DNA of 64,000 nucleotides from Microbulbifer elongatus (GCF_021165935.1 NZ_CP088953.1:3333501-3397500); one strand, 5' to 3'; numbered from the stretch's first letter, positions 46,902-57,741 are shown. Notes: generated from the sequence alone by a model not told the origin. Translations and numbers: made by a program.

Positions 46902-48002
46902 TCAGGCGGAGTCGCCCGCCGGAATCGTCAAGCCAAACTCCACATCCCCGTTCTGCGCCCGCTGACGCATGATGTGGTCGATCAGCACCAGCGCCATCAT
47001 CGCCTCTGCAATCGGCGTCGCACGAATACCCACGCAGGGATCGTGGCGCCCCTTGGTCACTACCTCGATCGGGTTGCCGTTGGTGTCGAGGCTTTTGCCC
47101 GGGATACGCAGGCTGGAAGTGGGTTTCAGGGCAATATGTGCAATCAGTTCCTGACCACTGGAAATACCGCCCAGCACACCGCCGGCATTGTTTGACTGAA
47201 AACCTTCCGGGGTAATCTCATCACGGTGCTCGGTCCCTTTCTGCTCCACGGAAGCAAACCCAGCTCCGATTTCCACGCCTTTGACCGCATTGATACTCAT
47301 CAATGCGTGAGCCAGATCCGCATCCAGGCGATCAAAGATCGGTTCACCGAGCCCCGCCGGCACGCCGCTCGCATGTACGGAAATACGCGCACCGATGGAG
47401 TTGCCCTCTTTGATCAGCGCCTGCATGTACGCCTCCATCTCCGGCACCTTGTCCGCGTCCGGGCAGAAGAACGGGTTTTCGCTGACCTGAGACCAGTCCA
47501 GCTTGTCGGTTTTGATCGGGCCTAACTGGGACAGATAGCCCCGCACCTCGATCCCAAACTGCTGCTTGAGCCACTTCTTGGCAATCGCGCCCGCGGCTAC
47601 ACGCATCGCGGTTTCCCGCGCGGAAGAACGGCCGCCACCGCGATAGTCCCGCAGGCCGTACTTGGCCCAGTAGGTGTAATCCGCATGGGCCGGCCGAATC
47701 TGCTCGGCGATATTGGCGTAATCTTTGGAGCGCTGATCGGTGTTTTCAATCAGCAGACCGATCGGGGTTCCGGTGGTTTGTCCTTCGAACACACCGGAAA
47801 GAATCTTCACCGCATCCGCTTCGCGGCGCTGGGTGGTATAGCGGGAGGTACCGGGTTTGCGCCGATCCAGTTCCAGCTGGATTTCTTCGGCGGAGATTTC
47901 CAGTCCCGGAGGGCAGCCATCCACAATACAGCCCAACGCAGGACCGTGGCTTTCGCCAAACGTGGTGACACAGAACAGTTTGCCAAATGTGTTGCCCGAC
48001 AT
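46902..48002 (-). CDS. aroC: Chorismate synthase
   Basis: A 366-residue FMN-dependent enzyme converting EPSP to chorismate. Family blocks: [18 protein letters not shown] (15-32), [23 protein letters not shown] near 122, and the C-terminal [21 protein letters not shown]. It follows prmB, as in most gammaproteobacteria, with an 80-nt gap. Confidence 0.97.
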   Translation of the reverse strand: MSGNTFGKLFCVTTFGESHGPALGCIVDGCPPGLEISAEEIQLELDRRKPGTSRYTTQRREADAVKILSGVFEGQTTGTPIGLLIENTDQRSKDYANIAEQIRPAHADYTYWAKYGLRDYRGGGRSSARETAMRVAAGAIAKKWLKQQFGIEVRGYLSQLGPIKTDKLDWSQVSENPFFCPDADKVPEMEAYMQALIKEGNSIGARISVHASGVPAGLGEPIFDRLDADLAHALMSINAVKGVEIGAGFASVEQKGTEHRDEITPEGFQSNNAGGVLGGISSGQELIAHIALKPTSSLRIPGKSLDTNGNPIEVVTKGRHDPCVGIRATPIAEAMMALVLIDHIMRQRAQNGDVEFGLTIPAGDSA

Positions 48003-48081
48003 ACCCGGTTTTCCCTACCCCAGTGAATTATTCGTTAAAGGCCGCGCATTATAGAGGATTCTCCAACGAGGCGCTGGAGAT

Positions 48082-49008
48082 TCAAACCGCCTCCGCAAAC
48101 ATGGCGCGGCAGGCCAGCAGCTCTTCCCGGGTCAGCACGAAAACCCCGTGCCCCCCATCTTCCAGCTCTGGCCAGAAAAACGGTACCCGCGGATAGGCTT
48201 CTTCCAGCGCGACCCAGCTATTGCCGACTTCACACACCAGCACTCCCTCCGGCTGCAGATAGTCCGGCGCTTCCAGTAACAGGCGACGGGTGAAATCCAG
48301 ACCGTCGTCACCGGAACCCAGCGCCAGCCCCGGCTCCGCCTGGTACTCCGCGGGCATTTCCGCCAGATCCCGGGCGTCCACATACGGCGGGTTGCTGACG
48401 ATCAGGTCATAACTACAACCCTTGAGGCCAGCAAACAGGTCCGACTGTACCGCGCGCACCTCTTCATTGAGATGATGCCGATTGATATTGATCTGGGCGA
48501 CCTCGAGGGCATCGGAAGAAATATCACTGAGATCCACCCGCGCCTCCGGAAATGCCTCGGCACAGGCAATGCCGATGCAGCCACTGCCGCAACAGAGATC
48601 AAGAATGGCGAGAGGCTCCTGCGGCAACCAGGGTTCAAAGCGGTTGCGGATCAGCTCTCCAATCGGGGAGCGCGGCACCAGTACCCGCGCGTCCACATAA
48701 AACGGCAGGTCACAGAACCAGGCTTCGTTGGTGAGATAAGGCGCGGGCAAGCGCTCATTGACCCGCTTGCGCAGCACTTCCATAACCGCTTCCCGCTCCG
48801 GCATGGTCAGCCGCGCGGACAGGATTTCCGGCTTGCTGTCCACGGGCAGGTGCAACGCGTGGGTGACCAGCAGGACAGCTTCATCCCACGCATTGTCGGT
48901 GCCGTGGCCGAACCACAGCTGCGCTTCATTGAAATGGCTGGCGCCCCAGCGGATATAGTCCAGCACGGTACACAATTCGTGCAGATCGGACTCCCGTTTC
49001 TCTATCAT
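48082..49008 (-). CDS. prmB: Ribosomal protein L3 N5-glutamine methyltransferase
   Basis: A 308-residue SAM methyltransferase. SAM motif I is LDLCCGSGCIGIA near 137; the catalytic SNPPYVD near 211 is the glutamine methylase signature. The neighbouring aroC and an N-terminus typical of PrmB (DYIRWGASHFNEAQLWFGHG) distinguish it from PrmC. It methylates Gln150 of L3 in E. coli. It is divergent from folE. Confidence 0.94.
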   Translation of the reverse strand: MIEKRESDLHELCTVLDYIRWGASHFNEAQLWFGHGTDNAWDEAVLLVTHALHLPVDSKPEILSARLTMPEREAVMEVLRKRVNERLPAPYLTNEAWFCDLPFYVDARVLVPRSPIGELIRNRFEPWLPQEPLAILDLCCGSGCIGIACAEAFPEARVDLSDISSDALEVAQININRHHLNEEVRAVQSDLFAGLKGCSYDLIVSNPPYVDARDLAEMPAEYQAEPGLALGSGDDGLDFTRRLLLEAPDYLQPEGVLVCEVGNSWVALEEAYPRVPFFWPELEDGGHGVFVLTREELLACRAMFAEAV

Positions 49009-49177
49009 TGGCGATATTCCTCAAAGTTTGGCGCTTTACTACCGTGTGACAAAGGCTTAGGGTAGCGCACCCTCTGGTCGCGAGACCGTCCCCACCGGTT
49101 CACCGGTGATCGAACGCCCGTTCATTTGCGTATTGATGGCAGAACAACCCCGCGGGCGAGACGTTGGAAGCATACTG

Positions 49178-49717
49178 ATGAAAGAACACTACGCACACAT
49201 TATCGAAGCCATTGGTGAAGACCTGGAGCGCCCGGGACTGAAAGACACCCCTCAGCGCGCGGCCAAGGCCATGCAGTACCTGACCCGCGGCTACCATCAG
49301 ACGGTGGAAGAGATTGTCAACGACGCTCTGTTCCCCTCCGACTGCAGCGAAATGGTATTGGTGAAAGATATCGAGCTCTACTCCATGTGCGAACATCATA
49401 TGCTGCCGTTTATTGGCAAGGCGCACGTTGCTTACATCCCCGATGGCAAAGTACTGGGTCTGTCCAAAGTGGCGCGCATTGTAGACATGTTTGCGCGACG
49501 TTTGCAGATTCAGGAACAATTAACCGTACAGGTGGCCGAGACGATCCAACGGGTAACCGGGGCCGCGGGTGTGGGCGTCATTATCGAAGCCAAACACATG
49601 TGCATGATGATGCGCGGGGTGGAAAAGCAAAACTCGGTAATGAAAACGTCGGCGATGCTGGGCTCATTCCGCAGCCAGCAGGCCACCCGCAACGAGTTCC
49701 TGTCCCTGATCCGCTAG
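49178..49717 (+). CDS. folE: GTP cyclohydrolase I
   Basis: A 179-residue enzyme making dihydroneopterin triphosphate. Zinc ligands are Cys and His in MCEHHMLPF near 69 and the Cys in [14 protein letters not shown] near 140; catalytic QEQLT lies near 115. ATG 49178 (TTGGAAG upstream) gives the normal family length; an in-frame ATG at 49106 adds 24 residues that do not look like the family. Confidence 0.94.
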   Translation: MKEHYAHIIEAIGEDLERPGLKDTPQRAAKAMQYLTRGYHQTVEEIVNDALFPSDCSEMVLVKDIELYSMCEHHMLPFIGKAHVAYIPDGKVLGLSKVARIVDMFARRLQIQEQLTVQVAETIQRVTGAAGVGVIIEAKHMCMMMRGVEKQNSVMKTSAMLGSFRSQQATRNEFLSLIR

Positions 49718-49782
49718 TCCCAGATCATCTGGCGCGATTTAATCGGCGACCTGACTGGCAGAGTTAACTGGAGAGCCCGGCA

Positions 49783-50139
49783 ATGCCCCATCTGGTGATT
49801 GAGTATTCGCAAAAACTGGAAGAGTGTATTTCCATTCCCGCTCTGGTCAGCAATGGCCAGCAGGCGATGAGTGAGACCGGGCTATTCAATGCCAGCGCGA
49901 TCAAAACCCGCGCCCTGCCCTACCGGGACTTCGTGCTCGGCAAAAGCCATGAGGGCTCGAGCAACCTGTTTATTCACGCGGAAGTACGCATTCTGGAAGG
50001 GCGCACGGCAGAGCAGAAAGAAGCGTTGAGCGCAGCGATTTTTAACTACCTGTGCGAGGCAGCGCCGGATGTTCCGGAAATCTCCGTGGAAGTGCGGGAT
50101 ATGCAAAAGGCCAGCTATTCCAAGCGAATCCCCTTCTAA
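49783..50139 (+). CDS. 5-carboxymethyl-2-hydroxymuconate isomerase family protein
   Basis: A 118-residue tautomerase-superfamily protein. The catalytic proline would be Pro2 (MPHLVIEYSQKLE), exposed after Met removal; the core FVLGKSHEGSSNLFIHAEVRILEGR near 46 matches the CHMI group. Without homoprotocatechuate pathway genes nearby, its physiological substrate is uncertain. It follows folE by 65 nt on the same strand. Confidence 0.82.
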   Translation: MPHLVIEYSQKLEECISIPALVSNGQQAMSETGLFNASAIKTRALPYRDFVLGKSHEGSSNLFIHAEVRILEGRTAEQKEALSAAIFNYLCEAAPDVPEISVEVRDMQKASYSKRIPF

Positions 50140-50143
50140 CGGA

Positions 50144-51043
50144 TTAACCGGCCCGCCCTTCCCCGCCACAGAGAAAGGGTAAAAACCACTCCGCAATGTC
50201 CTCTGCACTGTCCTCCATATGCAGGTGGTGGCCGCCGGCAAACTCCCTCAACGCTAAATTCGGCATCTGCTCAGCCAGGGGCCGAATGCGCTCAATCATC
50301 CCCTGAATACCCTCTTTGCCCAGGGCCAGCCGAATCGGCATGGTGGCCCGGGAGAGAAAAGCGCGCACCTGAGGTTCATTCATTTTGGCCAGTGAGCTCG
50401 CCATCAGCTGGGGATCATTGCTCCAGGTATACCCCCCCTCACAGGAGCGCACACCCCGCTCCACCAGCGCACGGGCCGCGTCGTCGCTCAATTTGAACAG
50501 GCCGTGTTTGCGCGCGGTCACCGCCACCTCGAGCGATTCAAACACCCGGCTGCGGCGCCCGCGGTAGCGTGCGCGTTGCTCGATCCCTTTGCGCAGGGTT
50601 TCCGGCGCCTCCGCATCGGTGGTCGGTGGCGGCACCAGCCCATCGATCAGCGCAAGCCGCTGAACCCGCTCGGGAAAAGTGGCCGCAGCAATTGTGGCAA
50701 TGACCGCCCCACGGGAATGCGCCAGCATGGCAAACCGGGCCCAGCCAAGCGCGTCGGCAATGGCCAGCACGTCCTCTATTTCGGTCCAGATGGTGTAATT
50801 CGCGTCCCGGTGACGGTGATAACTCTGCCCGTGGCCGGCGAGGTCCACCGCAACCAGGTTGAGGCCTTTGAGCATCGGCGCCATTTTGTCGAAACTGGCA
50901 CAGTTATCCAGCCAGCCGTGCAACGCCAGTACCGGAACGCCCGCGGGATCTCCCCATTGCCGGGCAGCGATTTGATTGCCCTGCACATCGAGCGTAATTT
51001 CGCGCGGGGGAAGCGGGGAATGGGACGGGGAGGAACTAGGCAT
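50144..51043 (-). CDS. Alpha/beta hydrolase
   Basis: A 299-residue alpha/beta hydrolase. The HG oxyanion motif is LALHGWLDN (38-46); the nucleophile Ser is in AHSRGA near 110, where the usual Gly-x-Ser-x-Gly is relaxed to His-Ser-Arg-Gly; the probable catalytic His is in AGGHHLHMED near 274. Cytosolic, no signal peptide. Similar proteins are annotated as MhpC-like esterases; the substrate cannot be stated. Confidence 0.82.
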   Translation of the reverse strand: MPSSSPSHSPLPPREITLDVQGNQIAARQWGDPAGVPVLALHGWLDNCASFDKMAPMLKGLNLVAVDLAGHGQSYHRHRDANYTIWTEIEDVLAIADALGWARFAMLAHSRGAVIATIAAATFPERVQRLALIDGLVPPPTTDAEAPETLRKGIEQRARYRGRRSRVFESLEVAVTARKHGLFKLSDDAARALVERGVRSCEGGYTWSNDPQLMASSLAKMNEPQVRAFLSRATMPIRLALGKEGIQGMIERIRPLAEQMPNLALREFAGGHHLHMEDSAEDIAEWFLPFLCGGEGRAG

Positions 51044-51158
51044 AAATTAGAAATGGAATCGCTGCCGAAACCCACATGCTGACAGCCCTGCAGCGGTGTC
51101 GCAATGGCCACAGAACTCAGCGGCTTTAACCGATCGCACAGTCCGGGCAGGTTTTCAC

Positions 51159-51629
51159 TCAGGGCCTGTGCTGCAACCACTCCAGTTCGGCACAATCGCG
51201 CGCCCAGACTTCACTGGAAATACAGGCGAGACTGGCGGTGCCCATCGGGTGCTCATCACCGCTGCCACAGAGCCCGTTTACCAGGGTACCCACCAATGGC
51301 TGATGGCTGACCAGCATCAAGGGAAAGCGCTGTGCATCTGCTGCCATCAGTGCGTCCAGCACTACATCCACCGGGGTTTCGCTGGTCAGAAACTCCTGAA
51401 TCTCCACCGGCAGATCAAAGGTTTCGGCCACAATTTTGGCGGTCTGCCGCGTGCGCACAAAGGGGCTTGCCCAGATGGTCTTCACCTGTGCCAGCTCCGA
51501 GGCGCGCTGCCGACACACGGCGGCGACTTCCGCGCGCCCTTCGTCGGTCAGGGCGCGGGTTTCATCGCTTTTCCGCAGGGGTTCGGCATGGCCGTGACGC
51601 ATTACAAACAACAGCACTGGGCTCTCCAA
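51159..51629 (-). CDS. sixA: Phosphohistidine phosphatase SixA
   Basis: A 156-residue histidine phosphatase with the RHG motif FVMRHGHAEP (8-17) and the second catalytic His in VSHQPLVG near 108. SixA removes phosphate from histidine phosphotransfer domains, in E. coli including the nitrogen PTS protein. It heads toward a conserved group with DUF4389 and gpsA. Confidence 0.88.
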   Translation of the reverse strand: MESPVLLFVMRHGHAEPLRKSDETRALTDEGRAEVAAVCRQRASELAQVKTIWASPFVRTRQTAKIVAETFDLPVEIQEFLTSETPVDVVLDALMAADAQRFPLMLVSHQPLVGTLVNGLCGSGDEHPMGTASLACISSEVWARDCAELEWLQHRP

Positions 51630-51649
51630 TTACAGCGGACCGCCGGTGA

Positions 51650-52267
51650 TTACTTCTTCTCGTCGGAAGCCTTGCCTTCACTGTCCGATGCGGCCGCCTC
51701 CGCGGAGTCAGCACCCAATTCGATGACGGTCTCTTCCTCATCGCTGGCTTTACTGGTTTTTGCCGGCTTCTTGCGCTTGGCGGGCTTCTCTGCGGCCTGC
51801 CCCTCGGCGGAGGCGCTTTCCGGCTCAATCACGTCGTCGCTACTTTCGCCCAGAACCTCATCCACTTCGGCCTGTACTTCGTCCACTTCGGCTTCGACGT
51901 CGTCCAGTTCGGCCTCGAGGGTGTCGACGTCGTCAATTACCTCACCATCCACTTCTTCCGCACTTTCGTAGCTGGACAGGTCTTCCTCTTCAGACTCTGG
52001 CCACTCGGAAAACGGGAACGGCTTCTCTTCGGTGTTGTAGATCAGAAACTGCAGCGTCTGATAGATATAGGAGGAAATCTGATCCCCCAGGCGGCGCAGG
52101 TTATCGTTGGCTCCGCCAGTAAAAATGGCGAACAGGAATTGGGCGATAACCACCGCCAGCATCACAAAGCCGGCGATTTCCAGCAGCACCGCAAACAGCA
52201 CCATATACACAAGGCGCAGCCACTGGTTGGTTGAGGTCAGGTTTTGTTTCAATTCTTCATTGCTCAT
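51650..52267 (-). CDS. DUF4389 membrane protein with long acidic C-terminal extension
   Basis: A 205-residue protein. Residues 1-92 are a DUF4389 unit with one or two membrane segments (LVYMVLFAVLLEIAGFVMLAVV) and the end FLIYNTEEKPFPFSEWPES. Residues 93-205 are a Glu/Asp-, Ala- and Lys-rich extension with a heptad-like EVDEVQAEVDEV part. The next gene upstream encodes the same unit without the extension. The function is unknown. Confidence 0.8.
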   Translation of the reverse strand: MSNEELKQNLTSTNQWLRLVYMVLFAVLLEIAGFVMLAVVIAQFLFAIFTGGANDNLRRLGDQISSYIYQTLQFLIYNTEEKPFPFSEWPESEEEDLSSYESAEEVDGEVIDDVDTLEAELDDVEAEVDEVQAEVDEVLGESSDDVIEPESASAEGQAAEKPAKRKKPAKTSKASDEEETVIELGADSAEAAASDSEGKASDEKK

Positions 52268-52429
52268 TGGGCGATCACCAGTCCGTTGTTGGGCACCACA
52301 AATGGGGACAGGCCGGCCACCAGGCCAGCCACGATTCAGTCAATCCGAAATTCAGGAACACTCAATATAGTCCGATTTCGTTTCAGATTTGATTCCGCGG
52401 CGAGAATCCAGTCCTCTACCTGGCGGCGC

Positions 52430-52708
52430 TCAGGATTCCGGCCACTCGGAAAAAGGAAACGGTTTTTCTTCGGTGTTGTAGATCAGGAATTGCAGGGTCT
52501 GGTAGATATAGGAGGCAATCTGATTGCCCATCTGGCGCAGATTCTCATTCGGGCCACCAGAGACAATGGCGAACAGGAACTGCAACACGATCGTCGCCAG
52601 CATGACGACACCCGCAACCTCCAGCAGGATCACGAACAGCACCATGAACAACAGACGCGTCCAGTGGTCGGCCGAGGTCAGGTTCTGCTTCAGTTGTGCA
52701 TTATTCAT
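52430..52708 (-). CDS. DUF4389 membrane protein, short paralogue
   Basis: A 92-residue DUF4389 protein closely matching residues 1-92 of its neighbour and stopping exactly where the neighbour's acidic extension begins. It has an N-terminal amphipathic start (MNNAQLKQNLTSADHW) and a hydrophobic core (LLFMVLFVILLEVAGVVMLA). It lies 27 nt downstream of gpsA, so it is probably co-transcribed with it. The function is unknown. Confidence 0.82.
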   Translation of the reverse strand: MNNAQLKQNLTSADHWTRLLFMVLFVILLEVAGVVMLATIVLQFLFAIVSGGPNENLRQMGNQIASYIYQTLQFLIYNTEEKPFPFSEWPES

Positions 52709-52735
52709 AGTATTTCCGCAGCGATTGATAAGGAG

Positions 52736-53785
52736 TCAGGGTTTGGCCGAATAGGCCACATCAAAGGTTTGCGCCCCGGACATCAGCTCGCGGATAACCG
52801 TGGGAATCGGGGTACCTTCAAATAATATGGCGTGAATGGCAGAAACCAAGGGCATATAGACGCCCAATTCATCGGCTTTGGCCTTAATCAGGCGAACCGT
52901 GTTCACGCCTTCCGCCACCTGGCCGATCTCGGCAACCGCATCTTCCAGTTTCTTGCCCTTACCCACCAGGTATCCCACCCGGTAGTTGCGGCTGAGATCC
53001 GAAGAGCAGGTAAGAATCAGGTCTCCCACACCGGCAAGACCGATAAACGTCATGGGATCGGCGCCGATGGCCTCGGCAAAGCGCATCATTTCCGCCAGCG
53101 CGCGCGTGATCAGCAGACTGGTGGTGTTCTGCCCACGCCCCAGCGCAACGGCCATACCGGTGACAATCGCGTAAATATTTTTCAGCGCCCCCGCCAGCTC
53201 TACGCCAAACACATCGTTACTGGAGTAGACGCGGAAGGTCTCTGAATGCAGCACCTTCTGGATGGTAGTACACAGGGACTCGTCTTCACTGGCGATCACC
53301 GTGGCGGTGTAGTGCCCCGCGACAACCTCCTTGGCAAAGTTAGGGCCACTCAGTACCCCAACCCGCATACCTTCGGTTTCCTCGCGCAGAATATCGCTCA
53401 TCAGGTGGAAGCTGTCGTGCTCCACGCCCTTGGTCAGGGAAATGAGCATGGTGCCCTGATCCAGCACCGGCGCGGCGCGGTGCACTACCTCACGGAAAGA
53501 TTTACTGGGGATCGCCACAAATACCACCTGACAACCACGCACTGCCTGCTCGAGGTCTGCGGTGATATTGAGGTCCGGATGCAGTGCTACGCCGGGCAGG
53601 TAGTGGCGATTTTCCCGATCCGCCATACAGGCGGCGGCGCGCTCGGGGTCGCGCATCCACTGGCGGGTGTCGTGGCCGTTTCCGGCAACAATATTGGCGA
53701 TCGCGGTGCCAAAACTGCCACCACCGAGCACGGCGATGGACATTCTGGATTCCGGGGCGTCTGAAGATACGTCTTGCTGGGTCAT
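52736..53785 (-). CDS. gpsA: NAD(P)-dependent glycerol-3-phosphate dehydrogenase
   Basis: A 349-residue enzyme supplying sn-glycerol 3-phosphate for phospholipids. The Rossmann motif [12 protein letters not shown] lies near 21-32, the catalytic Lys is in [12 protein letters not shown] near 210, and the [13 protein letters not shown] segment is near 265. The short extra N-terminus (first 14 residues) could be trimmed to the ATG at Met15. Confidence 0.95.
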   Translation of the reverse strand: MTQQDVSSDAPESRMSIAVLGGGSFGTAIANIVAGNGHDTRQWMRDPERAAACMADRENRHYLPGVALHPDLNITADLEQAVRGCQVVFVAIPSKSFREVVHRAAPVLDQGTMLISLTKGVEHDSFHLMSDILREETEGMRVGVLSGPNFAKEVVAGHYTATVIASEDESLCTTIQKVLHSETFRVYSSNDVFGVELAGALKNIYAIVTGMAVALGRGQNTTSLLITRALAEMMRFAEAIGADPMTFIGLAGVGDLILTCSSDLSRNYRVGYLVGKGKKLEDAVAEIGQVAEGVNTVRLIKAKADELGVYMPLVSAIHAILFEGTPIPTVIRELMSGAQTFDVAYSAKP

Positions 53786-54000
53786 ACCACTCTGTCGTGT
53801 TTCGTGTGCAGCGTGGGATTATACGGAGCCCGCTGCCAGCACCCAATGGGCGCAGAGGAAATTGATCATTTTTGCCAAGTTCGCCAATAAATGCCGCCTA
53901 ATCACGGCCAATTCGCGTAAAAAACCGGCAGGCAAAATATAGCTCAGTCTTTTCCGCGCGGACCAAACCCGGAGCAGTTTTCGAGGCAACGCCACCCAAT

Positions 54001-54029
54001 AAAAAAGCCGGCGGAGAAGCTCCGCCGGC
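54001..54029 (-). terminator. Rho-independent terminator after htpG
   Basis: GCCGGCGGA (54007-54015) and TCCGCCGGC (54021-54029) form a 9-bp stem with a 5-nt loop; on the minus strand the stem is followed by T6. It lies about 28 nt after the htpG stop. Confidence 0.85.
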
Positions 54030-54056
54030 TTTTGCAGCAAAACACCTACGGCGGGC

Positions 54057-55970
54057 TTAGCGATTCAGCTCCAGCAGCAGTGTGTTCAGGCGGCGCACAT
54101 AGTCCGCAGGGTCCGCCAGCTGGTTGCCCGCCGCCAGATTTGCCTGATCCATCAGGATATTGGTGAGATCCGCAAAGCGGTCTTCATCCTGCTCCTGATC
54201 CAGGCGCTGCACCAGCGGGTGATTGGGGTTCACTTCAAATACCGGCTTGGCATCCGGCAGTGTCTGTCCCGCCTGCTCCAGAATACGGCGCATCTGCAGC
54301 CCCATATCGTTGTCGCTGGCCACCAGACACGCCGGGGAATCCACCAGGCGGGTCGTTGCGCGCACGTCTTCCACGCGCTCTTTCAGCACTTCCTTGACGC
54401 GCTCTACCAACGCACCGGCTTCTTTTTCTGCCTTTTCGCGCTCGGCCTTGTCGTCTTCATTTTCCGCTTCACCCAGATCCAGGGCGCCTTTGGCCACGTC
54501 CTGGAACGCCTTGCCGTCGAACTCCTGCATATGGCCAACGAACCACTCGTCCACCTGATCGGTCAGCAGCAGTACTTCGATGCCTTTCTTGCGGAAGACT
54601 TCCAGGTACGGGGAGGACTTGGCGGTGGCAAAGTTGTCAGCGCACACGTAATAGATGTTCTTCTGACCCTCCTGCATGCGACCAACATAGTCTTCCAGGG
54701 ACTGATCCTGCTTGGCATCGTCGGTGTGGGTGGTGGAGAAACGCAGCAGCTTGGCAATTTTCTCTTTGTTGGAGAAATCTTCCGCCGGGCCCTCTTTCAT
54801 CACCGAGCCGAACAGATCCCAGAACTTCTGGTACTGATCCGCGTCTTTCTTCGCCAGCTTGTCCAGCATGTCCAGCACGCGCTTGGTCAGGGCGCTCTTG
54901 ATGGCGTCGGTATTCTGGTCTTTCTGCAGGATCTCGCGGGAGACGTTCAGCGGCAGATCGTTGGAATCCAGTACACCCTTGACGAAGCGAAGGTACAGGG
55001 GCAGGAACTGCTCGGCGTCGTCCATGATGAAGGTGCGCTGTACGTACAGCTTGAGGCCGCGGGCGGCATCGCGCTGGTACAGATCAAAAGGCGCGCGCGC
55101 CGGGATATACAACAGGCTGGTGTAGTCCAGCTTGCCTTCCACACGGTTGTGGCTCCAGGTGAGCGGGTCGTCAAAGTCGTGGGAGATATGCTTGTAGAAC
55201 TCTTTGTACTCCTCACTTTTCACCTCGGAGCGCGGGCGGGTCCACAGGGCCTGGGCGGCGTTGACCGCTTCAAACTCTGGCGCCTTGTCTTCCTTGCTCT
55301 CCTCGTCATCAGAGGGCACTTCCTGCTTCAGCATTTCCACCGGGATAGCGATGTGGTCGGAGTACTTTTTGATGATGGAGCGCAGGCGCCAGTCATCGGC
55401 AAATTCTTTGGCTTCATCTTTCAGGTGCAGCACCACGCGGGTACCGCGGTGCGGCCATTCGACGTTCTCCACCGAGTATTCGGCTTCGCCGCTGCACTCC
55501 CAGTGCACACCCTGGCTGGCATCGGCGCCTGCGCGGCGGGTGAATACGTCGACCTTGTCGGCGACGATAAAGGCGGAGTAGAAGCCCACACCGAACTGAC
55601 CGATCAGGTGCGCGTCCTTCTTCTGGTCGCCGGTAAGGTTCTGCATAAAGTTGGCGGTGCCGGAGCGGGCGATGGTACCGAGATTCTCGATGACCTCGTC
55701 GCGGCTCATACCGATACCATTATCGGTAATGGTCAGGGTACCCGCGTCCTTGTCGAATTCGATGCGGATACGCAGATCCGGGTCTTCCGCCAGGAGGCCG
55801 GGATTGGAGAGCGCCTCGAAGCGCAGCTTGTCGGCGGCGTCGGAAGCGTTGGATACCAGCTCGCGCAGGAAAATCTCCTTGTTGGAGTACAGCGAGTGGA
55901 TCATCAGGTGCAGTAACTGCTTGGCCTCTGTCTGGAAGCCGTGGCTCTCTTTATGCGCCTCAACAGTCAT
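54057..55970 (-). CDS. htpG: Molecular chaperone HtpG (Hsp90)
   Basis: A 637-residue cytosolic Hsp90. The GHKL ATPase is at the N-terminus ([60 protein letters not shown]), with a middle domain and C-terminal dimerisation domain following. Full length for the family. It stands alone with its own terminator. Confidence 0.97.
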   Translation of the reverse strand: MTVEAHKESHGFQTEAKQLLHLMIHSLYSNKEIFLRELVSNASDAADKLRFEALSNPGLLAEDPDLRIRIEFDKDAGTLTITDNGIGMSRDEVIENLGTIARSGTANFMQNLTGDQKKDAHLIGQFGVGFYSAFIVADKVDVFTRRAGADASQGVHWECSGEAEYSVENVEWPHRGTRVVLHLKDEAKEFADDWRLRSIIKKYSDHIAIPVEMLKQEVPSDDEESKEDKAPEFEAVNAAQALWTRPRSEVKSEEYKEFYKHISHDFDDPLTWSHNRVEGKLDYTSLLYIPARAPFDLYQRDAARGLKLYVQRTFIMDDAEQFLPLYLRFVKGVLDSNDLPLNVSREILQKDQNTDAIKSALTKRVLDMLDKLAKKDADQYQKFWDLFGSVMKEGPAEDFSNKEKIAKLLRFSTTHTDDAKQDQSLEDYVGRMQEGQKNIYYVCADNFATAKSSPYLEVFRKKGIEVLLLTDQVDEWFVGHMQEFDGKAFQDVAKGALDLGEAENEDDKAEREKAEKEAGALVERVKEVLKERVEDVRATTRLVDSPACLVASDNDMGLQMRRILEQAGQTLPDAKPVFEVNPNHPLVQRLDQEQDEDRFADLTNILMDQANLAAGNQLADPADYVRRLNTLLLELNR

Positions 55971-56125
55971 GAGTGGTATCTCCCCTATCTAAAACAACTT
56001 CGGCCTGCCCGACGGCAGACAATTCAATGTCAGGGGATGCAATATTGGGACGGTCACGCGCAATTCAAGCGCGCGACCGGGTTTTGGCGGAGGGCGACCG
56101 GTACAGCTCCCCCCGGCGGCAGTGA

Positions 56126-57397
56126 CTATTTTTTCGACGCTGCGGCGATTGCCTGTACCAGCTTGCCGTTACCAGTGATATCCGCAATAAAATTGCCGGT
56201 GAGATCAGAGATTACCCGGGACTCCGCGTTCATCAGGATGACAATGCCCACCTTGCGCTTCTCGGAATAAGCGATGGCTGCGCGGAAACCGGCGACCCAG
56301 CCCCCGTGGAAGACAATGCGATCATCCCCCACCGTGTACAGTCGCCAGCCGAGGCCGTAACCGGCGTGGTCGATATAGTCACGCCAGATCCGATGACGCA
56401 GGTGGCGGCGGGTCTCCACCCGCTCGGTGGTGAGGTCGTTGATCACCTCGTGGGACAGGATATCCGGGTAATAGCCCATCTGCGCCTTCAGCCACTGGGC
56501 CATATCGCTGATGCTGGCATTCACACCCGCTGCCGGAGCCGCCAGGTAATACTCTTTCTCGACCTTCACCGGGCGCCAGCCCTTGCCGGTCTGCACATGG
56601 GGCGCGGCGCGATTGTTCGCCGCCATAAAGCTTTCCCACCCCAGCGAAGCATCATCCATTTTTAACGGCGTGAAAAAGCGCTCTTTCAACTGGCGCCCGT
56701 AGGGCACGCCGGTGGCCTTCTGAATCACGTCTTCGATCAGGCTGAACAGCACATTCTGGTAGCCGTAGCATTTGCCGGGAGCGCAGTGGGGGTCGATGGA
56801 AGCAAACTTCGGCAGAATTTTGGACAGGGGCCGATTGTCTTCCAGATAGTTGTCGTAAGCGTTTGGGGTAAGGCCGGACGAGTGACTGAGCAGGTGCTGC
56901 ACCTGCAGCTGCATGGACAGCGCCGGGGTCTTGAAACTGAGCTGTGGCACATAACGCACCACCTTATCGCCCCAGTTGAACTTGTGCTTGTGCTCCAGCA
57001 CGGCCGCCATACTGGAGGCGAAGGTCTTGGACACGGAGGCGAGACGGAATACGGTGTGCGTAGTCACCTTCTGGTGCTTGCCCTTCATCCGCACCCCGTA
57101 GGTGTCCATGGCGACCACCTTGTCGCGATCCACGATGACATAAGCGGCGCCGGGAATTCCCTGCTGCTTCAGCAGTTGGCGGAAATAGCGATCAAACTCC
57201 CGGGCACTGGCTTCCACGCTTTTCGCGACAGCCTTGTTGGCTGTGCGCGCGCTGGCGGACTTGTCGCCGCGGCCGGCATCGGCAACCGCCGGGGCCGTGG
57301 CGCTGGTCAACGCAACGGCAACGAGAAACGGTACCCACGCGCCACGCAGATCACTGTAGATTCTGTGGAAAATGCCCTGAAACACCTTGAAGTACAC
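56126..57397 (-). CDS. Exported serine beta-lactamase-family hydrolase
   Basis: A 423-residue class C-type penicillin-recognising fold with a signal peptide (about 1-40). The motifs are SVSK in RLASVSKTF (Ser nucleophile, Lys general base), YQN in CYGYQNVLFS, and HGG in VFHGGWVAG in place of KTG. That combination is usual for esterase or peptidase relatives, so antibiotic hydrolysis should not be assumed. The start could be a later codon, since the first residues before RGAWVPFLVAVALTS are atypical. Confidence 0.85.
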   Translation of the reverse strand: MYFKVFQGIFHRIYSDLRGAWVPFLVAVALTSATAPAVADAGRGDKSASARTANKAVAKSVEASAREFDRYFRQLLKQQGIPGAAYVIVDRDKVVAMDTYGVRMKGKHQKVTTHTVFRLASVSKTFASSMAAVLEHKHKFNWGDKVVRYVPQLSFKTPALSMQLQVQHLLSHSSGLTPNAYDNYLEDNRPLSKILPKFASIDPHCAPGKCYGYQNVLFSLIEDVIQKATGVPYGRQLKERFFTPLKMDDASLGWESFMAANNRAAPHVQTGKGWRPVKVEKEYYLAAPAAGVNASISDMAQWLKAQMGYYPDILSHEVINDLTTERVETRRHLRHRIWRDYIDHAGYGLGWRLYTVGDDRIVFHGGWVAGFRAAIAYSEKRKVGIVILMNAESRVISDLTGNFIADITGNGKLVQAIAAASKK

Positions 57398-57670
57398 CGT
57401 GTGCGTTACTGCAATACACCGAGTTGCCCAGCCATCGGCCGCCCCTGCTGTGCCCGGTCGGCATAACAGGCGAAACGCCCCACCCGCTCAGACTGCGTCG
57501 GCAAATGTGTGGAAGTCTGAATATAAGACTAGCAGCCCGGCAAAAAATTCTTTGCCCGGAAACCCCCGGTCACAGTATCCCCAGCGGCGACGCATTGTAA
57601 TAAAACTGGAACAGGCGCGCATGTTAGCGCATTTTTTACCCCTGCTGGCGCAGGAAGATTTTCTCCGGGC
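57398..57670. other. Region between serine hydrolase and peroxiredoxin genes
   Basis: This is the non-coding start side of the serine hydrolase gene and should hold its promoter. No gene, repeat copy or convincing promoter pair was found; the peroxiredoxin terminator follows just after it. Confidence 0.4.
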
Positions 57671-57694
57671 ATAAAAAAACCGCCTCGTGGCGGT
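57671..57694 (-). terminator. Terminator after the peroxiredoxin gene
   Basis: ACCGCC (57679-57684) and GGCGGT (57689-57694) form a short stem with a TCGT loop; on the minus strand it is followed by a run of T residues (57673-57679 are A on the plus strand). Confidence 0.75.
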
Positions 57695-57741
57695 TTTTCC
57701 AAGCACGGGAAGGCCGGCGGCCTTCCCTGCACTCCTGCAAC

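Noticed and set aside
54219..55916. A 565-codon plus-strand frame opposite htpG
   Set aside because: It is the antisense shadow of htpG, with typical His/Gln/Val-rich composition from GC-rich codon bias, and has no ribosome site.
56126..57397. Antibiotic-resistance beta-lactamase
   Set aside because: SxxK and YxN are present, but the third motif is HGG, as in esterase and peptidase relatives; resistance cannot be claimed.
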